Below are positions 8,656-15,061 of a stretch of DNA of 39,340 bases, in pieces. The notes under the pieces are model-generated. The model ran no database searches, was not told the origin of the DNA, and worked only from the letters and a program-made list of their open reading frames with translations. The stretch spans positions 1 to 39,340 of the forward strand of contig JAGWYK010000016.1 of NCBI GenBank assembly GCA_018969405.1, read 5' to 3'. Made by a program: the position numbers and the translations under genes. This DNA comes from Acidobacteriota bacterium (GTDB lineage: Bacteria > Actinomycetota > Acidimicrobiia > Acidimicrobiales > Acidimicrobilacustridaceae). Within the stretch, counting starts at the first letter, position 1, and every line of letters starts with the position of its first letter.

Positions 8656-9582
8656 TCAGGCTTTTCCCGGACCCGACTCCGAGCTGCCTGTGGGTGCGCC
8701 CGCATCATCGTCGTCGGTCTCGGCCGGATTGGCCGCCCAGAGCTCCCGCACGATGGCCTCGGCATCGCGGCCACCGCCCTCGCGCACCCGAAGACGACCC
8801 GAGAGCGCGGCGAGCGCGGCGTCGAGGCCGAGCGCCTCGTCGTCCACCGAGGATCGCCGCAACGTGGCGAGCTGCTCGGCGATGAGCACGAGATCGATGG
8901 CACCGCGCACCGACGAACCGATGCGCACATCGCGATGCTGGCGACTGGCCCGCACCACGCGCACCGCACGGCGCCCGAGACGACTGTCGCCCACCGCACC
9001 GGCCTCGCGGGCCAGGATGCGGTTCTCCTCGACGAGGTCCTGGTACCCCATGACCACACGGCACACCCGGTCGTACACCGCCGAGGAGATGCGGGCGGTG
9101 CCGATGGCGTCGAAGGGGTTCATGGCGGCGACCACGCGGAACCCGGGCGCCGCCGGAACCCGACCGAGACGCGGCACGGTGAGCTCGCGCTCACTCATGG
9201 CGGTGATGATGACGTTGAGGGTCTCCTCGGGGACGCGGTTGATCTCCTCGATGTACAGCAGCGCTCCGGTGCGCAGCGCCTCGACCAGCGGTCCGTCGAG
9301 GAACACCTCGGCCGAGTAGCCCTCGGCCAGCACCCGGGCCGGATCGAAGGTGCCGATGAGACGGGCCGGGGTGAGCTCCGCGTTGCCCTCCACGAACACG
9401 AGCTCGACACCGGCGGCGGTGGCCAACGCCCGCAGGAGGGTCGACTTGCCCGTGCCCGGTGGGCCCTCGAGCAGCACATGACGATCGGCGGAGAGGGCGG
9501 CGACCACCACCTCGATCTCGGGACGTCGACCGACGACGACGGCGTCGAGGGCGGCGACGACCGCAGCGCTGAAGGCGGTCAT
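8656..9582 (-). CDS. MoxR-family AAA+ ATPase
   Basis: A 308-residue AAA+ protein with Walker A GPPGTGKST (40-48), Walker B LLYIEEIN (108-115), the pore/insert region SERELTVPRLGR, and the sensor segment VVAAMNPFDAIGTARISSAVYDRV. This is the MoxR/CbbQ/BchI layout. MoxR ATPases act with VWA proteins as chaperones that help mature enzymes; the name-giving case is the PQQ-dependent methanol dehydrogenase. The ATG overlaps the SDR stop by four bases and the next gene is the VWA partner. The gene is therefore wired into an operon that also makes the PQQ-like cofactor mycofactocin. The acidic tail (ETDDDDAG) is probably disordered. Confidence 0.92.
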   Translation of the reverse strand: MTAFSAAVVAALDAVVVGRRPEIEVVVAALSADRHVLLEGPPGTGKSTLLRALATAAGVELVFVEGNAELTPARLIGTFDPARVLAEGYSAEVFLDGPLVEALRTGALLYIEEINRVPEETLNVIITAMSERELTVPRLGRVPAAPGFRVVAAMNPFDAIGTARISSAVYDRVCRVVMGYQDLVEENRILAREAGAVGDSRLGRRAVRVVRASRQHRDVRIGSSVRGAIDLVLIAEQLATLRRSSVDDEALGLDAALAALSGRLRVREGGGRDAEAIVRELWAANPAETDDDDAGAPTGSSESGPGKA

Positions 9583-10385
9583 GCGCGGAATCCGCCGTCG
9601 ACGTCGATGACCGCTCCGGTGAGCGAACCCGGTGCGTCGACGCAGAGCCACTCGACGGTGCCGGCGATCTCCTCGGGGTCGATGAGGCGTCCGATGCGCG
9701 CCTGTTCGGCGAAGCCCGCCACGGAGTCGAGGCCGTAGATGGCGGCACTGGCCCGGAGCATCTCGGTGTCGGTGGAGCCCGGGGCCACGGCGTTGGCGGA
9801 GACACCGGTGCCACCCAGTTCGGCGGCCAGGGCGCGCACGAGGCCGGCGACACCGTGCTTGGCCGCCGAGTACGCAGCCATCTGCGGCAGCCCATGATGG
9901 GCGGCGGCCGAGGCGATGGCCACGAACCGACCGGCGCGCGGTTCGGGAGCATCGAGCAGCGCCGGCACCGCAGCGCGGGCGAGGTTGAACACGCCGGTGA
10001 GGTTGATGTCGATCATCGCGCGCCACACCTCGTCGTCGGTGCGCCAGGTGGGCTGGCCCCCGGCCACCGCACCGGCGGCGGCGACCACCGCATCGAGACG
10101 ACCATGACGTTCGACGACACCGGCCACGACCCGATCGATCTCCGCAGCGATGCGCACATCGGCGCTGTGGGCCTCACCGTGACCACCGCAGGCGGCCGCG
10201 GCTCGGTCGAGATCAGCGCCGGTGGCGTGTCGGTACGGACCGGGGACCGGATGATGGCGCTCGGGATCGACCGGCAGATCGACCAGCGCCACGGTGAAGC
10301 CCCGAGCGGCCAGCCGACGCGCCGTGGCCGCCCCGATGCCGCGGGCCGCACCGCTGACGATGGCGACCGGTCGATCAGAGGACAT
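9579..10385 (-). CDS. mycofactocin-coupled SDR family oxidoreductase
   Basis: A 268-residue short-chain dehydrogenase. The Rossmann motif GAARGIG is at 12-18, the catalytic serine is in AIASAAA (about S159) and YSAAK gives Y172 and K176. After the second beta strand it has an insertion of about 30 residues (36-65, VDLPVDPERHHPV onward). Mycofactocin-associated SDRs carry such an insertion; their bound NAD(H) does not exchange and is reoxidised by mycofactocin. It is the first gene of the operon leading through MoxR and VWA to mftE and mftF. A TAGGAT hexamer eight bases before its ATG suggests a leaderless transcript. The probable role is oxidation of an alcohol, substrate unknown. Confidence 0.9.
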   Translation of the reverse strand: MSSDRPVAIVSGAARGIGAATARRLAARGFTVALVDLPVDPERHHPVPGPYRHATGADLDRAAAACGGHGEAHSADVRIAAEIDRVVAGVVERHGRLDAVVAAAGAVAGGQPTWRTDDEVWRAMIDINLTGVFNLARAAVPALLDAPEPRAGRFVAIASAAAHHGLPQMAAYSAAKHGVAGLVRALAAELGGTGVSANAVAPGSTDTEMLRASAAIYGLDSVAGFAEQARIGRLIDPEEIAGTVEWLCVDAPGSLTGAVIDVDGGFRA

Positions 10386-10393
10386 GGGCGCAG

Positions 10394-10399
10394 ATCCTA
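10394..10399 (-). promoter_or_regulatory. putative -10 element (TAGGAT) of the SDR-MoxR-VWA-mftEF operon
   Basis: TAGGAT lies eight bases before the ATG of the SDR gene and there is no Shine-Dalgarno sequence between them. This spacing places transcription start at or next to the start codon. No clear -35 hexamer is visible. Confidence 0.5.
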
Positions 10400-10468
10400 C
10401 GGCCCGCGACCCGGACCGGACAGAAGCGGCCCCCCGGAGCGGACCGGTCGATGTGCGAGGCTCTGCCC

Positions 10469-10894
10469 ATGGCCGGATCGCTCACGCTGGACCTCGCCGA
10501 CCTCGACGCCGTCGGCCTGCTCAGCGAGGCGATCGTGTCGGCGCGGGCCCATGTGCTGCTCGCCGAGCAGGAGACCGCCATCGGCATCGATGCCCCCGAT
10601 GGGTGGCACCGACTCGTCATCAACGCCAAGTCCGGGGGCAGCAGCGTGCTGGTGGTGCGGTTCACCGACCTGTCGGTCTCGCGCACCCGCAACGTGGCCA
10701 CCGCCCTGCACCGTCGGGGCTGGCAGCCCGATGAGGACCATGGGGGCGCCACCCTGCGGCAGCCTCCCGGGACCACCGCCACCGATGTGGCCTTCGAGGT
10801 GCTCGCCGCGCTCGGCGTGGCCGGCGCCCCGCAGGACGCCCGCCGGCTGCGCGCCACCGACGCCACCGGCGCCGAGGTCGACCTCCGGGTCTAG
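10469..10894 (+). CDS. conserved-looking protein of unknown function
   Basis: A 141-residue protein starting MAGSLTLDLADLDAVG. It alternates strands and helices (RLVINAKSGGSSVLVVRFTDLS, VATALHRRGWQPDED, ATDVAFEVLAALGVAG). This resembles the small alpha/beta fold of YbjN/TY-chaperone-like actinobacterial proteins, but similarity is too weak to name it. There is no signal peptide, membrane segment or catalytic motif. An upstream ATG at 10451 is possible but adds only MCEALP. It is divergent from the SDR operon. Its TAG stop and the vapC TAG stop share one CTAG palindrome. Confidence 0.6.
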   Translation: MAGSLTLDLADLDAVGLLSEAIVSARAHVLLAEQETAIGIDAPDGWHRLVINAKSGGSSVLVVRFTDLSVSRTRNVATALHRRGWQPDEDHGGATLRQPPGTTATDVAFEVLAALGVAGAPQDARRLRATDATGAEVDLRV

Positions 10895-11289
10895 TTCGTC
10901 GCGGCCACGCGGATCACGCCGCTGCGGGCCATCGCCTCGAAGTCCGCGTCCGCATGGAGGACAGGGATGTCGAGTCGGCGGGCGGCGGCGGCGATGAGGC
11001 AGTCGATGAGTCTGCGCACGGTGCTCCCGTCGCGTCGGCACCGCCGGAAGATCATGGCGGCATCACTGAAGTCGGCGGCGGTCGTCTCGACGAGCGTGGC
11101 CCGGGCGAGGAGACGGCGGAGATCGAGCAGATGGACCTCATCGCGGGCCCCGGCGAGGATCTCCATCTCGATCGCCCCCGAGATCGCCAGGGGATGATCC
11201 TCGGCGAGGAGCGTGGCGAGACGTTCGCCGGCCGGGCCGCCGGTGTCGCGGAGGAACTCGATCCAGGCGGAGGAGTCGACGAGGATCAT
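10891..11289 (-). CDS. vapC: VapC-type PIN-domain toxin
   Basis: A 132-residue PIN-domain ribonuclease. The acidic site is complete: D5 in MILVDSSAWIEFLRD, the glutamate in EMEILAG, the aspartate in DCLIAAAA and the late aspartates in HADADFEAMA. VapC toxins cut specific RNAs, often initiator tRNA or rRNA loops, in a magnesium-dependent way. The ATG shares one base with the vapB stop (TGATG), the usual tight toxin-antitoxin coupling. It ends convergently with the unknown gene at 10469, with both stops in one CTAG. Target specificity cannot be read from sequence. Confidence 0.92.
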   Translation of the reverse strand: MILVDSSAWIEFLRDTGGPAGERLATLLAEDHPLAISGAIEMEILAGARDEVHLLDLRRLLARATLVETTAADFSDAAMIFRRCRRDGSTVRRLIDCLIAAAARRLDIPVLHADADFEAMARSGVIRVAATN

Positions 11290-11489
11290 CAGAACCGCGA
11301 GGAACGCAGGTCGTCGAGATCGCCCTCCCAGCCCGCCCCTCGCATGGCCGAGGCCTCCGCAGCCGACATCGGCTCGACCGCCAGGGAGCGCAGGGCGAAG
11401 TTGACCGCGTCGCGCTTGGTGGCCAGGTGGTACCGGTCCATCACCGCCCGGCAGGCCTCCTCGTCGATGTCGATGTTCGTCCGTGCCAT
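11289..11489 (-). CDS. vapB: VapB-type antitoxin
   Basis: A 66-residue antitoxin. The N-terminal ribbon-helix-helix region (MARTNIDIDEEACRAVMDRY then TKRDAVNFALRSL) should bind operator DNA. The C-terminal tail GWEGDLDDLRSSRF is the standard VapC-inhibiting segment of this VapB subtype. The start is the ATG giving MARTNID. It has no Shine-Dalgarno sequence but TATCAT sits six bases upstream, so translation is probably leaderless. Two direct GGTGTAT repeats spaced 11 bp apart overlap the promoter and start codon and are a likely autoregulatory operator. Confidence 0.92.
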   Translation of the reverse strand: MARTNIDIDEEACRAVMDRYHLATKRDAVNFALRSLAVEPMSAAEASAMRGAGWEGDLDDLRSSRF

Positions 11490-11505
11490 ACACCGATGAT
11501 ACACC
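11488..11505 (-). promoter_or_regulatory. vapBC promoter and candidate operator: TATCAT -10 within two GGTGTAT direct repeats
   Basis: GGTGTAT occurs twice on the minus strand (11505-11499 and 11494-11488), exactly 11 bp apart, about one helical turn. The TATCAT hexamer (11501-11496) lies between and partly inside the repeats, six bases before the vapB ATG. Ribbon-helix-helix antitoxins bind short repeats with this kind of spacing, so autorepression of the pair is a reasonable inference. Confidence 0.45.
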
Positions 11506-11583
11506 TCCAAGACACCACTCCCCCCGGGGCTCCCGCAGGAGTCCGGACCGGGAGGATCGGCCCGGCACTGCTCGGTCGACGAC

Positions 11584-12084
11584 CTACAGGGAACCGAGGT
11601 CGAACTCGGGGAGGGGGAACACGACCTGCTCGTGCTCCGGTCCCGGCACCACGGTGCGCGAGAACGAGCCGTAGCGACGCCGGGCGATCCACCAACGACC
11701 CTCATGGCGTTCGAAGCGGTCGTGGTACACCCCGTAGGCGTTGGTGCGCCGACCATCGGAGACGTTCTGGCGCAGTTCCTGCATGTACATGCGCGCCCCG
11801 GCCACCCCGGCGGCCACGTCCACCTCGATGACGGTGTTGAGGATCACGAACTCGAAGAACTCGAACTGGGTGAGCGACTCACCGATGAACGCACCGATGG
11901 CATCGGGACCGTCGAAGCGCATCTGCTGATCGCCGAGGTTCAGCTCGAGCGAACAGGTCGGTCGCATGATCTCGTGCAGCTCCGACCAGGCCCGTCGGGT
12001 GACGATGTCGGCGTAGCGGTTCTGGGTGCGGCGGATGTCGAGATAGTCGAGCGCCTCGGCGAGGCGCTCCTGGGTGCTGGCCAT
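11584..12084 (-). CDS. SnoaL-like / NTF2 family protein
   Basis: A 166-residue protein of the SnoaL_4 type common in steroid and aromatic catabolism regions. The start helix EALDYLDIRRTQNRYADIV leads to RAWSELHEIMRPTCSLEL. A second helix GPDAIGAFIGESL and strands ending YGVYHDRFERHEGRWWIARRRYGSFSR follow. The WWIARR-type strand is a hallmark of this family. Members include hydratases and dehydratases, but the catalytic Tyr/His/Asp set cannot be assigned with confidence. The start ATG has a strong GGGGGAA ribosome site. It is divergent from the DUF1214 gene, and the two may be regulated together. Confidence 0.85.
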   Translation of the reverse strand: MASTQERLAEALDYLDIRRTQNRYADIVTRRAWSELHEIMRPTCSLELNLGDQQMRFDGPDAIGAFIGESLTQFEFFEFVILNTVIEVDVAAGVAGARMYMQELRQNVSDGRRTNAYGVYHDRFERHEGRWWIARRRYGSFSRTVVPGPEHEQVVFPLPEFDLGSL

Positions 12085-12271
12085 CGGTTCCCCCTGCAGA
12101 GATCGAGGATCGGAGCGGATGGTCGGGTCGACCACCGCAGCAGGGGCAACGTAGTCCGAGCCCACCGGTCGGCGCGCCGGCCCAGGACGCGCGCCGGAAC
12201 GGGTGCAGGAAGGCGTGCAGGCATCGTCACCGTCCGCGAGGATGGGCGCTCATCGTTCTCGAGGGGGAGAC

Positions 12272-13390
12272 ATGGGAGAGCTCGAATCGCGCCGGAAGTT
12301 CGACGAACTGCTCAGCACGCTCAAGCAGGCCGCCGACGACTGGGTGGTGCCGGGCGTGGCCATGAGCGAGGATGACGTGGCCGAGGGGTTCCGCATCCTC
12401 ACCCACATCCTACAGAGCGCGCTCTACTCCCATCAGGAGTTCGATCCCGAGCGTCCGGTGTTCCACCGCATCGTCTCGCCCACCCGATCGTTCACCGGCG
12501 ACAACTCCGACGCGCTGTACTTCGAGACCCCGGTGGCGCCGGGTCGGGAGTACATCGTGCGGGGCAACCTCGCCGGAGCTGTGTACACCTCGTTCACCAT
12601 GGAAGCCGGTGCGGCCGACGGCGCCTACTCCTCGCACACCGCCGGTGTGCTTCGCGACGACGACATCGATGTCGATGCGAACGGCGACTACGAGATCCGT
12701 CTCGGCGGCGCCCCGGCTGAGCGCAACTGGCTGGGCATCCCTGCCGACGGTGGACGCATCACCACCCGGCACTACTTCGAGTTCCCCTGGTCGGCCTCGG
12801 CCTCCCAGACCCTCCATGTGCCCATCAGCATCGAGGTGCTCGATCCACCGCCGGCACCGCCGCGCTGGAACGACGAGCGCGTCGCCGCCGGCATCCAACG
12901 CGTCATCAACCACGTCGCCACCAAGACCATCGACTCCCCCGCGCCCTCGGAGGACACCCCCATCCCGTTCGTGTCACGGGTGCCCAACGTGTTCCCGCAG
13001 CCGGTGGTGCCCGGTGACATGGCCTTCGCCGCCTTCGACGCCGCCTACTCCATGGCGCCCTATCTCATCGGTCCCGATGAGGCGCTCATCATCACCGGCC
13101 GCTGGCCAGAGTGCCGGTTCGGCAACGTGTGCCTGTGGAACCGCTGGTCGCAGATGTACGACTACGTGAACCGGCAGGTGAGCCGCAACCGGGCCAACAC
13201 CACGCTGAACGCCGATGGCACCTTCACCATGGTGCTGGCCCATGAGGACCCCGGACATCCCAACTGGATCGACACCGAGGGCCGCCCCCTCGGCACCGTG
13301 TTCTGGCGGTTCTTCCTGCCCGAGGGTGAGATCGCCACGCCGCAGGCCGAGGTCGTGAAGTTCGCCGACCTCGCCGCTCGTCTGGGCTGA
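12272..13390 (+). CDS. DUF1214 domain-containing protein
   Basis: A 372-residue protein whose second half matches DUF1214: strands and loops such as YEIRLGGAP, NWLGIPADGGRITTRHYFEFPW, and a C-terminal part with GNVCLWNRWSQMYDY and VLAHEDPGHPNWIDTEGR. The last segment, HPNWIDT, is typical of the family. Function is unknown, but such genes often sit in steroid or hydrocarbon breakdown regions of actinobacteria. No signal peptide or membrane segment is seen, so it is probably cytoplasmic. The start is the ATG after GAGGGGGAGAC, a strong ribosome site; upstream in-frame codons were left out. Confidence 0.88.
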   Translation: MGELESRRKFDELLSTLKQAADDWVVPGVAMSEDDVAEGFRILTHILQSALYSHQEFDPERPVFHRIVSPTRSFTGDNSDALYFETPVAPGREYIVRGNLAGAVYTSFTMEAGAADGAYSSHTAGVLRDDDIDVDANGDYEIRLGGAPAERNWLGIPADGGRITTRHYFEFPWSASASQTLHVPISIEVLDPPPAPPRWNDERVAAGIQRVINHVATKTIDSPAPSEDTPIPFVSRVPNVFPQPVVPGDMAFAAFDAAYSMAPYLIGPDEALIITGRWPECRFGNVCLWNRWSQMYDYVNRQVSRNRANTTLNADGTFTMVLAHEDPGHPNWIDTEGRPLGTVFWRFFLPEGEIATPQAEVVKFADLAARLG

Positions 13391-13397
13391 GGATGGG

Positions 13398-13952
13398 TCA
13401 GACCTTCTGCATGGGTTGATGGGGCTCGGGGGGCAGGGCCAGCCCGATGGGATCACCGACCCGCACCGTGCCTCCCCGGACCACCATGGCCATCACCCCG
13501 TTGCGGAACAGCATCGGCCCGGTCTCGGGCTTGAACGACACCGCCGCCCGCAGACCCTCCTGGGCCCGGTCGATCTGGGCGCAGGGATCGCGGAACCCGG
13601 TCAGCACGATGAGCGCCTCGGTGCCGAGCCGCAGGATGGTGCCCACCGGCAGCGCGCCGAGCTCGAGACCCCGGGTGGTGATGTTCTCGCCGAACCCACC
13701 GCCGGGGACCTCGAAGCCATCGGCCCGCAGACCGTCATGCACCTCCCGGGCCACCAGATGCACTTGGCGGAGGTTCGGCCGGTTCGGGTCCTTCTTCTGC
13801 CGACTCAGATGCTGGGTGGTGGCCCCGGCATGGGCGTCGCCCTCCACACCGATGCCGGCGACGAGGACGAACTCGGGCACCGACTCCTTGGTGAAGGTGT
13901 GCTCGGCGTTGCGGTGGAGGCTCTCGATGACGGGACCGGTCGTGGAAGTCAT
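13398..13952 (-). CDS. MOSC domain-containing protein
   Basis: A 184-residue stand-alone MOSC protein. Family features are the early GIGVEGDAHAG segment, the FGENITTRGLEL strand-loop, the glycine-rich VGTILRLGTEALIVLTG strand and the cysteine in GFRDPCAQID, which is the candidate sulfur carrier residue. MOSC proteins handle activated sulfur for metal-sulfur cofactors; single-domain forms such as YiiM reduce N-hydroxylated compounds with molybdenum cofactor. It is convergent with the DUF1214 gene (7 bp gap) and divergent from the Coq4-like gene. Substrate unknown. Confidence 0.9.
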   Translation of the reverse strand: MTSTTGPVIESLHRNAEHTFTKESVPEFVLVAGIGVEGDAHAGATTQHLSRQKKDPNRPNLRQVHLVAREVHDGLRADGFEVPGGGFGENITTRGLELGALPVGTILRLGTEALIVLTGFRDPCAQIDRAQEGLRAAVSFKPETGPMLFRNGVMAMVVRGGTVRVGDPIGLALPPEPHQPMQKV

Positions 13953-14001
13953 ACGGAGAGTCTCGCGGCCACCCGCCCGATCGGCGAACGCGTTCGGTGG
14001 G

Positions 14002-14007
14002 TACTGT
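14002..14007 (+). promoter_or_regulatory. putative -10 element (TACTGT) of the Coq4-like gene
   Basis: TACTGT ends seven bases before the ATG at 14015, with no Shine-Dalgarno sequence between. The mRNA would then begin at or beside the start codon. No convincing -35 hexamer is seen. Confidence 0.45.
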
Positions 14008-14014
14008 GCCTGCC

Positions 14015-14980
14015 ATGACGGTGCGTCTCGGATCCGACCGCGTCGAGGTGGTGTTGGCGGCACTGCTCGGGGCCATCGATGTCGAGGGCGGACCGACCGA
14101 GGAGCAGCGGATGGTCCTCGGGGCGCTCTGCGTCCATCTCTGGGAGCGACCGGATCTGGATCTCGACCGGATCATCCCCCTCGGCCCCGACGAGGCCGCC
14201 GCCGCCCTCCCCGAGCCGACCGAACGCCGCACCTTCCACGAGGTGCTCGTGGCGCTCGAGACCTGCCGCCATCCGTTGACCAGCGCGCAGCTCGAACGCG
14301 CCGAGCAGTACGACCGGGCGCTGTCGGTCTCCGGGGCCGAGATCGCCATGTTCCGGGACCTCGTCACCCAGGGCGTGGCCACGGCGGCGACCGACTTCGC
14401 CCGGTTCCTCGACACCACCATGCCCCTGCGGTTCGAACCGTCGCTGCGCGAGCTGCCGATCTCGGCGAGCGAACCCGAGCCGGCCATCGTCGATGCCCTG
14501 CGTGCCCTGCAGGATCTCCCCGTCGGCACCCTCGGACGGGAGTTCATCGAGTTCCACCTCCGCAACGACCTCCCCCTCCCCGGCGAGGAGGGCTCATCGC
14601 TCAACCACTTCTACGTGGCCCATGACATGACCCACGTGATCACCGGCATCGGCACCACCGCAGCGGCCGAGGTGGCGCTCTCGGCGTTCCTGCTGGGGAT
14701 CGAGGACAACGACATCAACATGGCCGCCCTGCTGTCCTCGCTGATCGTGCACGAGGTGGGCTTCGGCAGTGCGGGGAAGGTGACCGGTGAGAGCCACACC
14801 CTCGCCGCCCCCGGAGCAGCCGAGCTCATCGCCACCGAACTGGCCCGGGGATCACGATGCGCCGCCGACTTCTCCACCATCGACCATCTCGCCATCGCCG
14901 CAGTGCCGCTGGCCGAGGTGCGCGCCCGATTCGGCGTCGCACCGCCGCCCGACCCGCACGACGGTCATCACCACTGGTGA
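14015..14980 (+). CDS. Coq4-like metalloprotein with N-terminal helical (TerB-like) region
   Basis: A 321-residue protein. Residues 170-250 look like Coq4: EFIEFHLRNDLPL, then HDMTH at 203-207 and a glutamate at 219, which gives the exact Coq4 metal signature HDxxH-x11-E. Helices ALSAFLLGIEDNDINMAALLSS follow. Coq4 binds zinc or another divalent metal and takes part in ubiquinone head-group synthesis (C1 decarboxylation/hydroxylation). Residues 8-120 are a separate helical domain that recalls TerB/DUF533 proteins; that similarity is weak. A histidine-rich tail (HDGHHHW) could bind metal. mftD follows 81 bp downstream on the same strand. Actinobacteria normally use menaquinone, so a role outside ubiquinone is likely. 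A GTG at 13997 is an alternative start. Confidence 0.75.
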   Translation: MTVRLGSDRVEVVLAALLGAIDVEGGPTEEQRMVLGALCVHLWERPDLDLDRIIPLGPDEAAAALPEPTERRTFHEVLVALETCRHPLTSAQLERAEQYDRALSVSGAEIAMFRDLVTQGVATAATDFARFLDTTMPLRFEPSLRELPISASEPEPAIVDALRALQDLPVGTLGREFIEFHLRNDLPLPGEEGSSLNHFYVAHDMTHVITGIGTTAAAEVALSAFLLGIEDNDINMAALLSSLIVHEVGFGSAGKVTGESHTLAAPGAAELIATELARGSRCAADFSTIDHLAIAAVPLAEVRARFGVAPPPDPHDGHHHW

Positions 14981-15028
14981 ACGCGTCCGCCCCGGCCCGC
15001 TGATTCGGGGCCCGAGAACCCTCGGCGG

Positions 15029-15034
15029 TAGAGT
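15029..15034 (+). promoter_or_regulatory. putative -10 element (TAGAGT) of mftD
   Basis: TAGAGT is followed by a short leader of about 20 bases that holds a clear GGAGGG ribosome site before the mftD ATG. The same hexamer occurs before mftA (18576-18581), which suggests similar promoters for separate parts of the pathway. Confidence 0.4.
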
Positions 15035-15061
15035 TCCGCCCGACTTCTGGAGGGTTGTCCG

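Noticed and set aside
13447-14625. 392-residue plus-strand frame across the MOSC and Coq4-like genes
   Set aside because: It runs antisense to MOSC and out of frame with the Coq4-like gene; the Ser/Arg/Pro-rich composition is typical of a shadow frame.
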